Shown: one piece after another, positions 8,726 to 17,588 of the stretch
Numbering within the stretch: position 1 is the first letter of the stretch
How the letters are laid out: each line of letters opens with the position of its first letter
NCBI GenBank assembly: GCA_003163855.1
Contig: PLRJ01000219.1
Coordinates: forward strand, 1 to 42,404
Reading direction: 5' to 3'
Source of the DNA: Bryobacterales bacterium
GTDB lineage: Bacteria > Acidobacteriota > Terriglobia > Bryobacterales > Bryobacteraceae
DNA length: 42,404 bases
The notes under the pieces: model-generated
Databases searched by the model: none
What the model was told of the DNA's origin: nothing
What the model saw: the letters and a program-made list of their open reading frames with translations, nothing else
Made by a program: the position numbers and the translations under genes

Positions 8726-9201
8726 ACAAAGGTTCCTTTCCCCGCTCCCGATTTCGCGTGCTGCGCCGGAAAAGCGAGGCTGGTTCCCAAAAGGCTTACT
8801 GCCCGTCTGATGTTTAGCTGTCCCTGGATCCAAAACAGCACTGCCCGCAGACCCGCCCTTGCCGCCCGCATCGCGCCGGCCGCTATTACCCTGTTTCGCC
8901 ATTTGCTCAGTCACCTCGTCTGACGAGAGAGCTGGAAGCAACCTAGTCCAAAGGCCTTCGTTGCGCTCAATGTCAAATTCGGTAGTCCCTTTCCTCTTGT
9001 ATTGTTCTCAGGCGTCCCTGCCTGAACCCCTGTTTTGCTGCCAGTGCTTGTCCTCGACAGCCGAAGTCCAAATACATCCATCGGTTTCAGTGTGCGCAGC
9101 CATTAGGGGTGGGTATTTAAGCGCGGATTAACTCATCTGAGGCTGAACCGGAGGCGAAAGGTGAGTTTTCGAAGATCGTATTGAGAATTGTTCATAAATT
9201 C

Positions 9202-9231
9202 TTGCCATAGGGTGGTTTTATGGGGTACACT
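9202..9231 (+). promoter_or_regulatory. candidate sigma70-like promoter for the second TonB receptor
   Basis: TTGCCA (9202-9207) and TACACT (9226-9231) are 18 bases apart. This would start transcription near 9238 and give a leader of about 200 bases before the ATG at 9444. The -10 borders a CTAA-type motif at 9235-9254, so other readings are possible. Confidence 0.35.
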
Positions 9232-9256
9232 CACCTAAATCCATTAGCAGTATCCC

Positions 9257-9345
9257 TATTGCTTCAAGGAGCAATAAGGAACGAGTGGCACTCAGCTGTG
9301 CCGCTCAGGAAAGCGGCAGCGACTCGCTTCGCTGGGTCTTTTCTC
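9257..9345 (+). promoter_or_regulatory. structured leader with alternative hairpins, possible attenuator
   Basis: Several complementary segments lie close together. TATTGCT (9257-9263) pairs with AGCAATA (9270-9276). GGCAC (9287-9291) pairs with GTGCC (9298-9302), enclosed by CGAGT (9282-9286) with ACTCG (9322-9326). TGCCGCT (9299-9305) pairs with AGCGGCA (9312-9318) and excludes the previous hairpin. CAGCGA (9317-9322) pairs with TCGCTG (9329-9334) and is followed by a T-rich GGTCTTTTCT, so it resembles an intrinsic terminator about 100 bases before the receptor start. Mutually exclusive stems plus a terminator-like end suggest attenuation or a riboswitch-like element. No known riboswitch consensus was recognised. 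Confidence 0.35.
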
Positions 9346-9443
9346 CGTTACTACCGAGCCAAGTCGCTTGAGCCAGATTTGCCGAACGGCTTACATCACG
9401 CAGGGGTCTGCAAGAAAATTCAAATTCAAACAATGGGGTTTTC

Positions 9444-12400
9444 ATGTTCAAACTTGGTATATCCACTAAGAGGCTTTTTACTATTTTTGCCTTGCTTGTT
9501 CTATGCGCGGGTTTTATCGTGGCGCAGAGTTCAACTACAGGCAAGGTTTTGGGGATTGTCAGTGATCCCAGCGGCGGTGTTGTGCCGAAGGCAGAGGTAC
9601 AGCTGCTGAATGTGGAAACGAACGTTCTAGCCACACAGGTAGCCAACGACGCGGGTGAGTTTTCGTTTCCGAACGTCACTCCCGGCAATTACAAGATCAC
9701 CGTCAAGCTAGCCGGATTCCGGACGGCTGAGATTAGCGGCGTATTGGTGGAAGTGAACAAGAGCGCAACGGTTCCTATCAAACTCGAACTGGGATCGGAT
9801 ACCCAGGTGGTTGAAGTTACGGCGGCGCCGGCGGCGCAACTGCAGACAACAAATGCGCAAATCGGGAACACGGTTTCGACAGAAGCCATCCTTCACTTAC
9901 CGACACTGCAGCGCAACGCTATTGAACTGATGAATCTGCAGCCCGGTGTCGTGGCCGGAGGCAACGGCATCCAAATGCGCGTTAGTGGAGCGATTGACGA
10001 TCAGAACACGGTGACTTTGGACGGTATCGACATCACCCAGAACCTGGTGGCCACCAACACTTCTATTCCGACACCTGCGGATAGCGTGGAGGAGTTCACG
10101 GCGAACGTGGCGAATCCAAGCGCAACGCTGATGCGAGCTTCCGGGGGGCAGATCACGCTGATAGGCCGGCATGGTTCGAATGAGTTCCACGGAGCGGCCT
10201 ATGAATTTCTGCAGAACAGCGACCTGAATACCAACACCTGGGACAACGACCACCTAGGTCTGCCAAAGGCGATTATCAAAGACAATCGCTTTGGCGGGCG
10301 TTTGGGAGGAGCAATCATTAAGAACAAGACGTTCTTCTTTGGCAACTATGAGGGGCGACGATTTGAATCGCAGACGCAGGTGACGCGCACCGTACCGACC
10401 GCGAGCCTTCGAGCAGGCATTCTGGAATTCCAAAACGGCGGAACATTGGAGCAGATTAACTTGAAGACGGCGGCGATTTGCGGGGCCAACGGCACGACGG
10501 CGTGCGATCCGCGCGGTCTGGGTATTTCGCCTTCGGTGGCCGCGCAATTCGCCGATATGCCGCTTCCCAACCTAGGAGGCGTGGGCGACGGCTTGAATAC
10601 CAGCGGTTACCTGGCCGTGATCCCGACTCCTATTCAGACCGACTACGGTGTGATGCGGTTGGATCACGTTTTCAACGAGAAGCTCACCTTGAATCTGAGC
10701 ACCACCTACTTTAGAAACGATCAGGTGGCCTCCAGCGACATCTCCATCCTGAACGGCAAAGCGACATCTGCTATCACGACACCGCAGCGTGCGCTGGTAC
10801 CGACCGCTCAGTTGACCTGGCAGATTTCGCCCACCCTAACGAACGTTTTCCGCATGGGTTGGGTGCGAGATACCAGCCAAAACAATGCCACTTCACCGAC
10901 TAAGGCGGCCGGCATTCTGAATATCCCCGGATCGCAGTCGGCAGACGGTCCTATCGCTCTGACCATCGGCAGCGGGGTTAGCAGCTTTATCGATTCGCCC
11001 ATTGACATGGACACGCAGCGCGCCCGCTTTCAAGCTCAATGGCAACAAGATGGGCAGTTGTATGACGATATGACCAAGATCATCGGCAAGCATCAGATCC
11101 AATATGGCGTCCAGTTCAACAAGATCGACTTCACCCATGCGCGCGCCGATAAAGTTCTGGGATCGATCACGTCGCTGGTGGCGGATATCGACCAAGGCAG
11201 CTTTCTCACAATTCCGTCGGTCAACACACCGCTTACGTGCAGTTCATTGATTACGACCAACTGCGTTCCGTCGAACCAAGTGTTGAACTATGACCGCTAT
11301 TATGCGTCAGTTCTCGGATTAGTGGATAACGTGGGTGTGCTGGCGGTACGCAACTCGCAACTACAGCCGCAACCGCTGGGAACATTTCTGCGGGATGTGA
11401 CGAATCAATACGCCACTTATATGTATCTGCAGGATTCATGGCGCATCAAGCCGTCGCTTACGTTGTACTACGGCTTGTCTTACGGATGGCAGACTGCTCC
11501 CACGGAACAGAACAATTTGCAGACCCTGATGATTAATGCTTCTACGGGCGCGCTGATCACGGGGCCAGCTTACCTGCAGGCCAAGGAAACCGCTGCGCTG
11601 GCAGGACAGATTTACAATCCCACCTTCGGCTTTGAAACTGTCAGCCAAGCCAAGCGGCCGGTTTACAACACGGACTACGGCGATGTTGCGCCACGAGCTT
11701 CACTGGCCTGGAATCCTTCAGTGACCAAAGGCTTCATGGGTAAACTTCTGGGGGATCATAAGACTGTGATTCGCGGCGGATTCGCCATGGTCTACGACCG
11801 TTCCAATACAGTGCAGAGCGTTGAGATTCCGATGCTCGGCATTGGCTTCGATCAAAACATTCTGGTCGCCACGCCATCTTGTACGGCTACCGGCGCAGGC
11901 GGAGCGGGATGTGTAGCCTCGGCGGGCTCTGCCAATCCCGGTCTCTCCAGCTTCCGGGTTGGCGTGGATGGCACGCTTCCGCTGCCGGTAGCAACGGCCG
12001 CCACTTCGCCAGTTATTCCCGGTGTTGGCCAGGAGACACTCTCTTTCCAGGTGGATCCGAACACCAAGGTCGGACGCAGCTACAACTTCGATTTCAGCGT
12101 CCAGCGTGAACTGCCGGGCGGCATCATTATTGAAGGCGCTTACATCGGCCGCATGTCTCGAGACCTGCCACAAGCGGTGAATCTGAACTCGGCTCCTTAT
12201 ATGTTTAAGGATTCGGCTTCAGGTCAGTCTTTCGCACAGGCTTATGATGCTATTTCGAATGCCTTGCGCGCCGGGCAGACCGCGCCGGTTGAGCCTTGGT
12301 TTGAGAATCAGTTTCCCGGGCTGGCCATTGCACAAAAGACCTCGTCGGCTACGGCTTATATCGTTTCCCAGAACAAAGCAAACTTTGTCGGTGGCAGTGT

Positions 12401-13358
12401 CGGCAGTCTCTTCCTGAATCTCGACACTTACCGAGGCAAGCTGGGTCTTCCTCTGTATGACAGTGACCAGGCGCAGGTGGAGTTCATGCGGAGCTATGTA
12501 GGCTACGCCAATTACAACGCTGGCATCCTGACACTCTCCAAGCGTCTTTCGCACGGCTTTACAATAAGCGGCAACTACACTTATGCCAAAGCGCTTGACG
12601 ACGGTCTGTCGAATCAGAACAACGCTGGATTCTATTCCAATAGCTTCAATCCCAGCGTTCAGTACGGACCTTCGGCCTACGACCGGCGGAATGTGTTTAA
12701 CTTCTACTATCAGTACGATCTACCGGCGGGACGCGGACACTTACTCCACACCGGCAATTTTATCGATCAGATCATCGGTGGCTGGTACATGTCGGGTATT
12801 TTCTCGGCATGGACGGGGCTTCCGGTGAAGGTCTCCGAAGGGAGCCAGGTGTGGGGCGGTGGTACGAATGTTATCGGAGCTACCGACTACATGGTTCCGA
12901 CAAGTGCGCTGCCTTCGGCGAACAGTATAAGCCACAGCGTTTCTAATACAACGACCTGTACAAACTCTCTTAATCCGGCTGGAGTGACTGTGGGTGGCGG
13001 CGTTGGCGGCGCTAGCGGATCGAATATGGATATCTTCGCGAATCCTGGAGCGGCCTACTGCGGCTTCGGATATATCCAACTCTCGGCTACCGGGCGCACC
13101 GGGAGCGGCGACCCCATGTATGGGCTGCCTTTCTGGAATTTTGATCTGCGCGTGGGCAAGACCACCACGATCAAAGAAAAATTGAAGCTCGGCTACTCGG
13201 CCGATTTCTTCAACCTCTTCAATCATGAAAACTTCGCGAATCCGACGCTTAGCTATACGTCGCCATCGTCGTTTGGAGTGATTACGAGTACGTATACACC
13301 TCCGAACCGGACAAATGCGGCCAGGTGGATTGAGATGGGCCTTCGGGTCGATTTCTAA
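9444..13358 (+). CDS. TonB-dependent receptor, Oar-like, 1304 residues
   Basis: A complete protein. Residues 1-28 are a signal peptide (LFTIFALLVLCAGFIVAQ). Residues about 33-117 are the carboxypeptidase-regulatory-like domain (GIVSDPSGGVVPKAEV, GEFSFPNVTPGNYKI). The plug region includes LPTLQRNAIELMNLQPGV and TVTLDGIDITQN. The long remainder is an outer-membrane barrel with family landmarks GSNEFHGAAYEFLQN, KTFFFGNYEGRR and a C-terminal ending IEMGLRVDF. At 1304 residues it is somewhat longer than many relatives. It lies in the outer membrane and depends on TonB/ExbB/ExbD. The substrate is unknown; the converging S9 peptidase gene might point to peptides, weakly. Expression may be controlled through the structured leader upstream. 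The ribosome site (GGGG, eight bases upstream) is weak. Confidence 0.95.
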   Translation: MFKLGISTKRLFTIFALLVLCAGFIVAQSSTTGKVLGIVSDPSGGVVPKAEVQLLNVETNVLATQVANDAGEFSFPNVTPGNYKITVKLAGFRTAEISGVLVEVNKSATVPIKLELGSDTQVVEVTAAPAAQLQTTNAQIGNTVSTEAILHLPTLQRNAIELMNLQPGVVAGGNGIQMRVSGAIDDQNTVTLDGIDITQNLVATNTSIPTPADSVEEFTANVANPSATLMRASGGQITLIGRHGSNEFHGAAYEFLQNSDLNTNTWDNDHLGLPKAIIKDNRFGGRLGGAIIKNKTFFFGNYEGRRFESQTQVTRTVPTASLRAGILEFQNGGTLEQINLKTAAICGANGTTACDPRGLGISPSVAAQFADMPLPNLGGVGDGLNTSGYLAVIPTPIQTDYGVMRLDHVFNEKLTLNLSTTYFRNDQVASSDISILNGKATSAITTPQRALVPTAQLTWQISPTLTNVFRMGWVRDTSQNNATSPTKAAGILNIPGSQSADGPIALTIGSGVSSFIDSPIDMDTQRARFQAQWQQDGQLYDDMTKIIGKHQIQYGVQFNKIDFTHARADKVLGSITSLVADIDQGSFLTIPSVNTPLTCSSLITTNCVPSNQVLNYDRYYASVLGLVDNVGVLAVRNSQLQPQPLGTFLRDVTNQYATYMYLQDSWRIKPSLTLYYGLSYGWQTAPTEQNNLQTLMINASTGALITGPAYLQAKETAALAGQIYNPTFGFETVSQAKRPVYNTDYGDVAPRASLAWNPSVTKGFMGKLLGDHKTVIRGGFAMVYDRSNTVQSVEIPMLGIGFDQNILVATPSCTATGAGGAGCVASAGSANPGLSSFRVGVDGTLPLPVATAATSPVIPGVGQETLSFQVDPNTKVGRSYNFDFSVQRELPGGIIIEGAYIGRMSRDLPQAVNLNSAPYMFKDSASGQSFAQAYDAISNALRAGQTAPVEPWFENQFPGLAIAQKTSSATAYIVSQNKANFVGGSVGSLFLNLDTYRGKLGLPLYDSDQAQVEFMRSYVGYANYNAGILTLSKRLSHGFTISGNYTYAKALDDGLSNQNNAGFYSNSFNPSVQYGPSAYDRRNVFNFYYQYDLPAGRGHLLHTGNFIDQIIGGWYMSGIFSAWTGLPVKVSEGSQVWGGGTNVIGATDYMVPTSALPSANSISHSVSNTTTCTNSLNPAGVTVGGGVGGASGSNMDIFANPGAAYCGFGYIQLSATGRTGSGDPMYGLPFWNFDLRVGKTTTIKEKLKLGYSADFFNLFNHENFANPTLSYTSPSSFGVITSTYTPPNRTNAARWIEMGLRVDF

Positions 13359-13364
13359 GCAAAG

Positions 13365-13407
13365 AAAAAGGGTCAGCCAGCCTTCTTCTTTAGGCTGACC
13401 CTTTTTT
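13365..13407. terminator. strong bidirectional intrinsic terminator
   Basis: A 14-pair stem (AAAAAGGGTCAGCC at 13365-13378 with GGCTGACCCTTTTT at 13393-13406) encloses a 14-base loop. It has a T-run on the plus strand and an A-run that becomes a U-run in the opposite direction. It lies between the ends of the converging receptor and S9 peptidase genes and should stop transcription from both sides. Confidence 0.93.
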
Positions 13408-13414
13408 CCTTTCA

Positions 13415-15457
13415 TTACTTATGTTGTTCGAACCAACCCACGATAAATGCTACTTTAACCATCTGATGACTGGGCCGCACTGAGATTCCGTGAGGTTCTT
13501 CGGGTACTCGGACTAACATGCTCTCAATTCCCAGTAACTTGAGGGCCTGGTAGTACTGTTCCGAATCCGAGATTGGGGTGCGGTAGTCGGCTTCTCCTGT
13601 CATGACCATGGTAGGCGTCTTAACGTTTTTTACCACGGACAAGAGCGAACGCTTCTCATAGTTCTCCACGTTGTCCCACGGCAAACCGGGAAACCAGGTT
13701 TTGGAGGTCCAATTCCCGATATCGGAGGTGAGGACAAAGCTGTACCAATTGATCACTGGATAGGTGGGAACGGCGGCCCGGAAGCGTGTCGTATGCCCAA
13801 TCATCCAGCAGGTCAGTACGCCTCCTCCGCTGCCTCCAGTTACGTAAAGATGGTCGGGGTCGATGTAGCCTTTGGCGATCATGGCGTCGACGCCTGAATT
13901 CAAGTCGTAGAAGTCGTCGCCAGGGTAAGCGTGATGAATGAGGTTGCCGAATTCCTGGCCATAGCTGGTGCTGCCACGGGGATTGGTGTAGAGAACGACA
14001 TAATCCTTGGCTGCCATCAATTGCTTTTCGATATCGAATCTATCCCCGTAATCCGCGAAGGGGCCACCATGAATCTCCAAAATAAGGGGATATTTGCGCG
14101 CGGGATCAAAATTTGGAGGTTTGATGATCCAGGCTTGCATCTGGCGTTTATCCTTGGAGGATTCGTAGGTAAATTCTTCGACTTTGCCTAGTTCCCGGCC
14201 CGAGAGCAGGCCTTGGTTGACAGCGGTCAGAACTTTCAGCGAGGGGCTGTTCAAGGAAGCGGCGGCGATGTCGCCCGGCAGGTCTGGCTTGCCGTAGGTG
14301 GTGGCAAAGTTTCCGTTTTTGGCGATGGTCAGGGCACCACCGCCGCCATAGGCGCTGACGCCGCTGCCAAGATGATCTGCCTGCTTGGTGACGACTCCGT
14401 CCAGCGTGGTTGCATAGAGCCCGGTGTCGCCATGATCATCGGAGAGGAAGTAGATATTTTTGCCGTCGGGCGCCCAATGTGGCTGCACGACGTCTCGATC
14501 CCAGGTGATGGTGAGCATGCGCGATTCGCTGCCATCACGACGCATCACATAAAGCTTGCTGACCTGGTAGCCTTGCAGCTTTTCGTTATAGCCGGTGTAG
14601 GCGATCCAGTTTCCATCCGGAGAGATGGTTGGCTGGGTATCGGGACCATTCCTAGTGGTAAGCGCCTTCACGGCGCCATCGCCTACGTTGAACTCATAAA
14701 TCTCGGAATTGCGCGGTTCCAGTTCGTAATTGTCGTGGCGGTTGGCTGACATGATGAGGTACTTTCCGTCAGGCGTCCACTCAGGCTGACTGGCTTGGAA
14801 GGCGATGCCTCCGTGCTGATAGTTGCCGTGTGAAATCTGGCGCGGGGCGCCGCCTTCCTTCGAGATTACGAACACCTGCGTGTATCCAGGCTTCAAATAA
14901 CCGGCGCCATTGAAGCGATAGACAAGCTTGTCGATGACCTTAGGCGGATCGGCCCATTTTGCGCCCTCAGGAGGCGTAGGCAGGTCGGCCACCTTCGGAG
15001 GAGCCTGCGAGACATGAGCGACGTAGGAGATCCAGTTCCCGTCGGGGGACCAGTTCAGGTTTGCCGGAGCCGAGGAGATGCGAGTTATCTGCGCCATTTG
15101 ATCGGAACCAAGCCATATGCGCCAAATCTGCGGTGTGCCATCACGGTCGGAGGTGAATGCGAGTTGCGTGCCATCGGGTGACCACCGGGCGTCAGCATCG
15201 CTAAACTTGCCGGTTGTAAGCGGCCGGTCGCCGCTTCCGTCGAAATTGATTATCCAGAGGTTCGAGTATCTCCGATCGGTGCCGATATCGGCAAAGTTCC
15301 TCTGATAAACGATGCGGGTTCCGTCGGGCGAGATTTGTGGTTGCGTTGCCGTCTGAATCTGAAAGATATCCATGAGTGACAATCGCTCAGCGCCCAGCGG
15401 AAATGCTGCCGACAGGACTAGGATTAGGGAAAGATAGGGCTTGTGCATGCAGGGCAT
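13415..15457 (-). CDS. exported S9-family prolyl oligopeptidase / dipeptidyl-peptidase-like enzyme
   Basis: The protein has 680 residues. It has an N-terminal signal peptide (YLSLILVLSAAFPLGA). Residues about 35-400 form a WD40/TolB-like propeller (repeats such as PQISPDGTRIVYQ, ARWSPDGTQLAFTSDRDG, PTISPDGNWIAYTG). The C-terminal alpha/beta-hydrolase domain carries Ser543 in GGSGGG, Asp624 in GEADYRTP and His656 in EEPHGI, a complete serine-protease triad. Members cleave short peptides, often next to proline, in the periplasm. Two in-frame ATG codons (15457 and 15448) are possible and neither has a clear ribosome site; the upstream one is used. The gene converges on the second TonB receptor, separated by a terminator. 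Confidence 0.92.
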   Translation of the reverse strand: MPCMHKPYLSLILVLSAAFPLGAERLSLMDIFQIQTATQPQISPDGTRIVYQRNFADIGTDRRYSNLWIINFDGSGDRPLTTGKFSDADARWSPDGTQLAFTSDRDGTPQIWRIWLGSDQMAQITRISSAPANLNWSPDGNWISYVAHVSQAPPKVADLPTPPEGAKWADPPKVIDKLVYRFNGAGYLKPGYTQVFVISKEGGAPRQISHGNYQHGGIAFQASQPEWTPDGKYLIMSANRHDNYELEPRNSEIYEFNVGDGAVKALTTRNGPDTQPTISPDGNWIAYTGYNEKLQGYQVSKLYVMRRDGSESRMLTITWDRDVVQPHWAPDGKNIYFLSDDHGDTGLYATTLDGVVTKQADHLGSGVSAYGGGGALTIAKNGNFATTYGKPDLPGDIAAASLNSPSLKVLTAVNQGLLSGRELGKVEEFTYESSKDKRQMQAWIIKPPNFDPARKYPLILEIHGGPFADYGDRFDIEKQLMAAKDYVVLYTNPRGSTSYGQEFGNLIHHAYPGDDFYDLNSGVDAMIAKGYIDPDHLYVTGGSGGGVLTCWMIGHTTRFRAAVPTYPVINWYSFVLTSDIGNWTSKTWFPGLPWDNVENYEKRSLLSVVKNVKTPTMVMTGEADYRTPISDSEQYYQALKLLGIESMLVRVPEEPHGISVRPSHQMVKVAFIVGWFEQHK

Positions 15458-15790
15458 GATAGCGCGTTTAGGTGATCGTTGATGCGCCGACGCTTGAAGG
15501 GTCTAACGAGCTGATGCGCTCTCCCTCTCGGTGACTCAGAATGGCGTGTCACATTCCGGTCTCGAACACGACTATTTTAGAGGGAAGCGCGGGGCATATA
15601 ATGAACCTGCCAAAGAGCCGAGGCCGCTCTGGGCGGCGTTGGAGCTTCGACAATTCACTGACATGCTCTCAGCTCGTACGAGTGAAGCGTAACGCTGGTA
15701 GAGGCCGTTTATGTAAGATAAGAGCCGCAACCCAGGAAGAAAGTCACACCGTGACTTTAGGGACGGCTAAGCCGAGAAGAAAGGGCGCCA
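15458..15790. other. 333-base gap between two minus-strand genes
   Basis: It holds the upstream region of the S9 peptidase and the end of the acyltransferase transcript. A plus-strand open frame of 86 codons (15541-15801) has no recognisable domain or ribosome site and is not called a gene. The one clear element is an 8-pair hairpin at 15740-15758 (AAAGTCAC, ACC, GTGACTTT), 32 bases past the acyltransferase stop, without a T-run; it may stabilise the 3-prime end. Confidence 0.5.
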
Positions 15791-16990
15791 TCAACCAGTG
15801 ACGCCAGGTCCGGCCGACTCGTAGTTGGCCACCAAGGCGCTCTTTGGGCGCATTGGAGCCTGTAACTTCGCCAAAGCGCGGCCGAAGTTGAATTTCATGA
15901 ACGGCTCCTCGATGGCGAACCAACTGCCGATGGCGAAGACAAGTGTCAACGGAGTGGCCAACAGGAAGAGAACGAAGGGATTTACCGCACCGCCAAATGC
16001 ATGGACTATCAATTGCTGGAGCGGAAAGGCGTAAAGGTAGGTTCCGTAAGAAAAGTCACCCAGTTTGCCAACGTTGTAAAGGCGAATGGACTTGTTGAAG
16101 GCGAACCAGAAGATAAGGTAACCGCCGGCAAACGGGAAGACTGCGCCGAAAGCGAACGGCACAAAGCACGAAGCTAGGAGCACGGCTGCGCAAAGTAGCG
16201 CCCCCGGACCGCTGTAGCGTATTTTCTGTTTATAAAGGTAGAAAAGGGTTCCCGCAAGAAACAGGGGAATGAGGCGGGCCCAGAATGGCGGATAGCCAAA
16301 CACAAGGCCGAACACGGAGCCGGAAATCTTCAGTTGGAAGACCTGGAAGGCGATGCTGACCAGGACGGAAACAGCGAAGAGCGACAGCATCAGCTTGCGA
16401 CGGGTAAGCAGACCCATTAGCCCTAGTATCATGACGCCGATGTAGCACCAAAATTCAAAGGGTATGCTCCAGATGGATCCATTGATAACGCTGGGATACC
16501 TATTAAGCTGGAAAACGCCGCTATACGTGGATTCCCTGAGCCATAGCGTGTGGCCCATGAAATTTAAGAGCCTGCCGACAGGTGCGCTTCCGCTTAATGC
16601 CCCACCGGAGATGGGAACAATAACGAACATGCAGAGGAGCATTGCGGCGATGAAGCCAGGGTAAATACGACGAATCCTCTTGCCAAGATAGGAACGCCAG
16701 TTTGACGAACGGAGGAAACTGGCGGCTATAAGATAGCCACTCATGATGAAGAAGCAGTTGACCGCAATGGCGCCACCGGTGGTTTGCCCGTGGCTGAATA
16801 TGCGAAAGGGTTCTGTTAATTCGGAGCCTAGCCCAAGGGCGAAGCTATGAGAGAAGATCACGAGGATCGCGAGAGAGAGTCTGAGGAAATCGAAGTTGTT
16901 CGAGCGCCCGTCATTGTTGCGACGGACGTCATTGGCCTTTGATTTGCTCGTGGATGGACACACTTCTGAAATGGTTGTTTTGAGAGCCAT
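15791..16990 (-). CDS. OafA/YrhL-type membrane acyltransferase (acyltransferase 3 family)
   Basis: The protein has 399 residues with about ten hydrophobic membrane segments. Family marks are Arg37 in NNFDFLRLSLAI and the probable catalytic His48 in VIFSHSFALG, then FFIMSGYLIAASF and the basic loop GKRIRRIYPGF. Such proteins transfer acetyl or other acyl groups across the cytoplasmic membrane onto sugars of O-antigen, exopolysaccharide or peptidoglycan. The C-terminal tail past residue 375 is soluble and short, with no SGNH domain. No clear ribosome site precedes the ATG at 16990. Its neighbours are not glycan genes, so the acceptor is unknown. It is transcribed away from the AraC regulator across a 598-base gap. 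Confidence 0.9.
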   Translation of the reverse strand: MALKTTISEVCPSTSKSKANDVRRNNDGRSNNFDFLRLSLAILVIFSHSFALGLGSELTEPFRIFSHGQTTGGAIAVNCFFIMSGYLIAASFLRSSNWRSYLGKRIRRIYPGFIAAMLLCMFVIVPISGGALSGSAPVGRLLNFMGHTLWLRESTYSGVFQLNRYPSVINGSIWSIPFEFWCYIGVMILGLMGLLTRRKLMLSLFAVSVLVSIAFQVFQLKISGSVFGLVFGYPPFWARLIPLFLAGTLFYLYKQKIRYSGPGALLCAAVLLASCFVPFAFGAVFPFAGGYLIFWFAFNKSIRLYNVGKLGDFSYGTYLYAFPLQQLIVHAFGGAVNPFVLFLLATPLTLVFAIGSWFAIEEPFMKFNFGRALAKLQAPMRPKSALVANYESAGPGVTG

Positions 16991-17307
16991 AGTCGTGACC
17001 GTATTATGACAGTGGTATCCCCTAGTTACCTCACGTACTACCCCCTTTTTGTACTGTATACAATGAAAACTCTATAAGGTGTCAGAAGTGGTTATAGCGC
17101 GGCAAACTGAAGTTCTAGAAAATGGGTAAACTTTCCTAGTATTCCTTCGTATTGCCTTTGGGATAGCTGAGATACAAATTAGAGGAGGCTGACGAGATAA
17201 TTTCCGAAAACGGAAGTTTACAGCAGCCGCTTATGCGCTAGGATTCGCTGGAAAAAGAATTTTTATTTTGGGCGTCCCCGTGTGATACATAGAAAGTAGC
17301 CCAAAAC

Positions 17308-17400
17308 GTGAAACTGATTAAGTGGTTTCTCAAAATCTTTTGTGAGCAAGGCCACCAATCGAGCGCCCTGAGCGATGACGAACTCGATAGGGCGTGGTGA
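17308..17400 (+). CDS. possible 30-residue small protein (uncertain)
   Basis: A GTG-started frame encodes MKLIKWFLKI followed by FCEQGHQSSALSDDELDRAW: a basic, amphipathic start and an acidic end. There is no strong ribosome site and no family I recognise. It could be a genuine small protein, the remnant of a larger gene, or chance. The 3-prime half coincides with a complex inverted repeat, which argues for an RNA or DNA element instead. Confidence 0.15.
   Translation: MKLIKWFLKIFCEQGHQSSALSDDELDRAW
17353..17399 (+). repeat. interlocked inverted repeats (pseudoknot-capable)
   Basis: In order: CACCA (17353-17357), ATCGAG (17358-17363), CGCCCT (17364-17369), a 13-base spacer, CTCGAT (17383-17388), AGGGCG (17389-17394), TGGTG (17395-17399). 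CACCA pairs with TGGTG, ATCGAG with CTCGAT, and CGCCCT with AGGGCG, all perfectly. The two 6-base pairings interleave, so they give either alternative hairpins or an H-type pseudoknot within an outer 5-pair stem. Confidence 0.5.
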
Positions 17401-17474
17401 ATCCATGCCTCGACTGATCCTTCGTACTGCCGTATTCACCTTTAACAGTTGGCCAAATTACTGTCTTAAATAGC

Positions 17475-17503
17475 TTGACAAGGCGCGTAAGAGTACTTAA
17501 CCT
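17475..17503 (+). promoter_or_regulatory. candidate sigma70-like promoter of the AraC regulator
   Basis: A consensus TTGACA (17475-17480) is followed after 17 bases by TAACCT (17498-17503). It would start the message near 17510, about 80 bases before the ATG at 17589. This also argues against a TTG start codon at 17475, which falls inside the -35 box. Confidence 0.4.
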
Positions 17504-17588
17504 TGTACATCAATCGAAAAACCTAGCTGTGTCCGCTGGCAGACCACGAGATCTGAACTTTTCGAGTACGAAGCTAGGGGGCGCAGCA

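Larger units (their letters stand above)
8726..9443. other. 718-base divergent intergenic region
   Basis: This gap separates the chemoreceptor (minus) and the second TonB receptor (plus). The part next to the chemoreceptor (8726-8941) is open in its frame but encodes a Gly/Ser/Arg-rich stretch that is probably untranslated leader. From 9202 rightward lie a candidate promoter, a CTAA-type motif and a run of hairpins, listed separately. I see no convincing gene, RNA family or flagellar sigma-28 site. Confidence 0.5.
16991..17588. other. 598-base AT-richer divergent intergenic region
   Basis: It lies between the acyltransferase (minus) and the AraC regulator (plus). It is visibly AT-richer than its surroundings. 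It contains a motif-like CCTAGTTACCTCACGTACTA (17021-17040), a small hairpin TTCCG-AAAA-CGGAA (17202-17215), an intricate inverted-repeat cluster at 17353-17399 within a possible 30-codon frame, and the AraC promoter. I recognise no RNA family in it. Confidence 0.5.

Noticed and set aside
9220-9609. A 129-codon frame overlapping the start of the second receptor
   Set aside because: It runs through the hairpin-rich leader and out of frame into a clear signal peptide and receptor.
15541-15801. An 86-codon plus-strand frame between the S9 peptidase and acyltransferase
   Set aside because: No ribosome site, no recognisable domain, and it overlaps the acyltransferase end.
17475-17588. N-terminal extension of the AraC regulator from a TTG
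   Set aside because: The TTG is inside a consensus -35 box and the ATG at 17589 has a good ribosome site.
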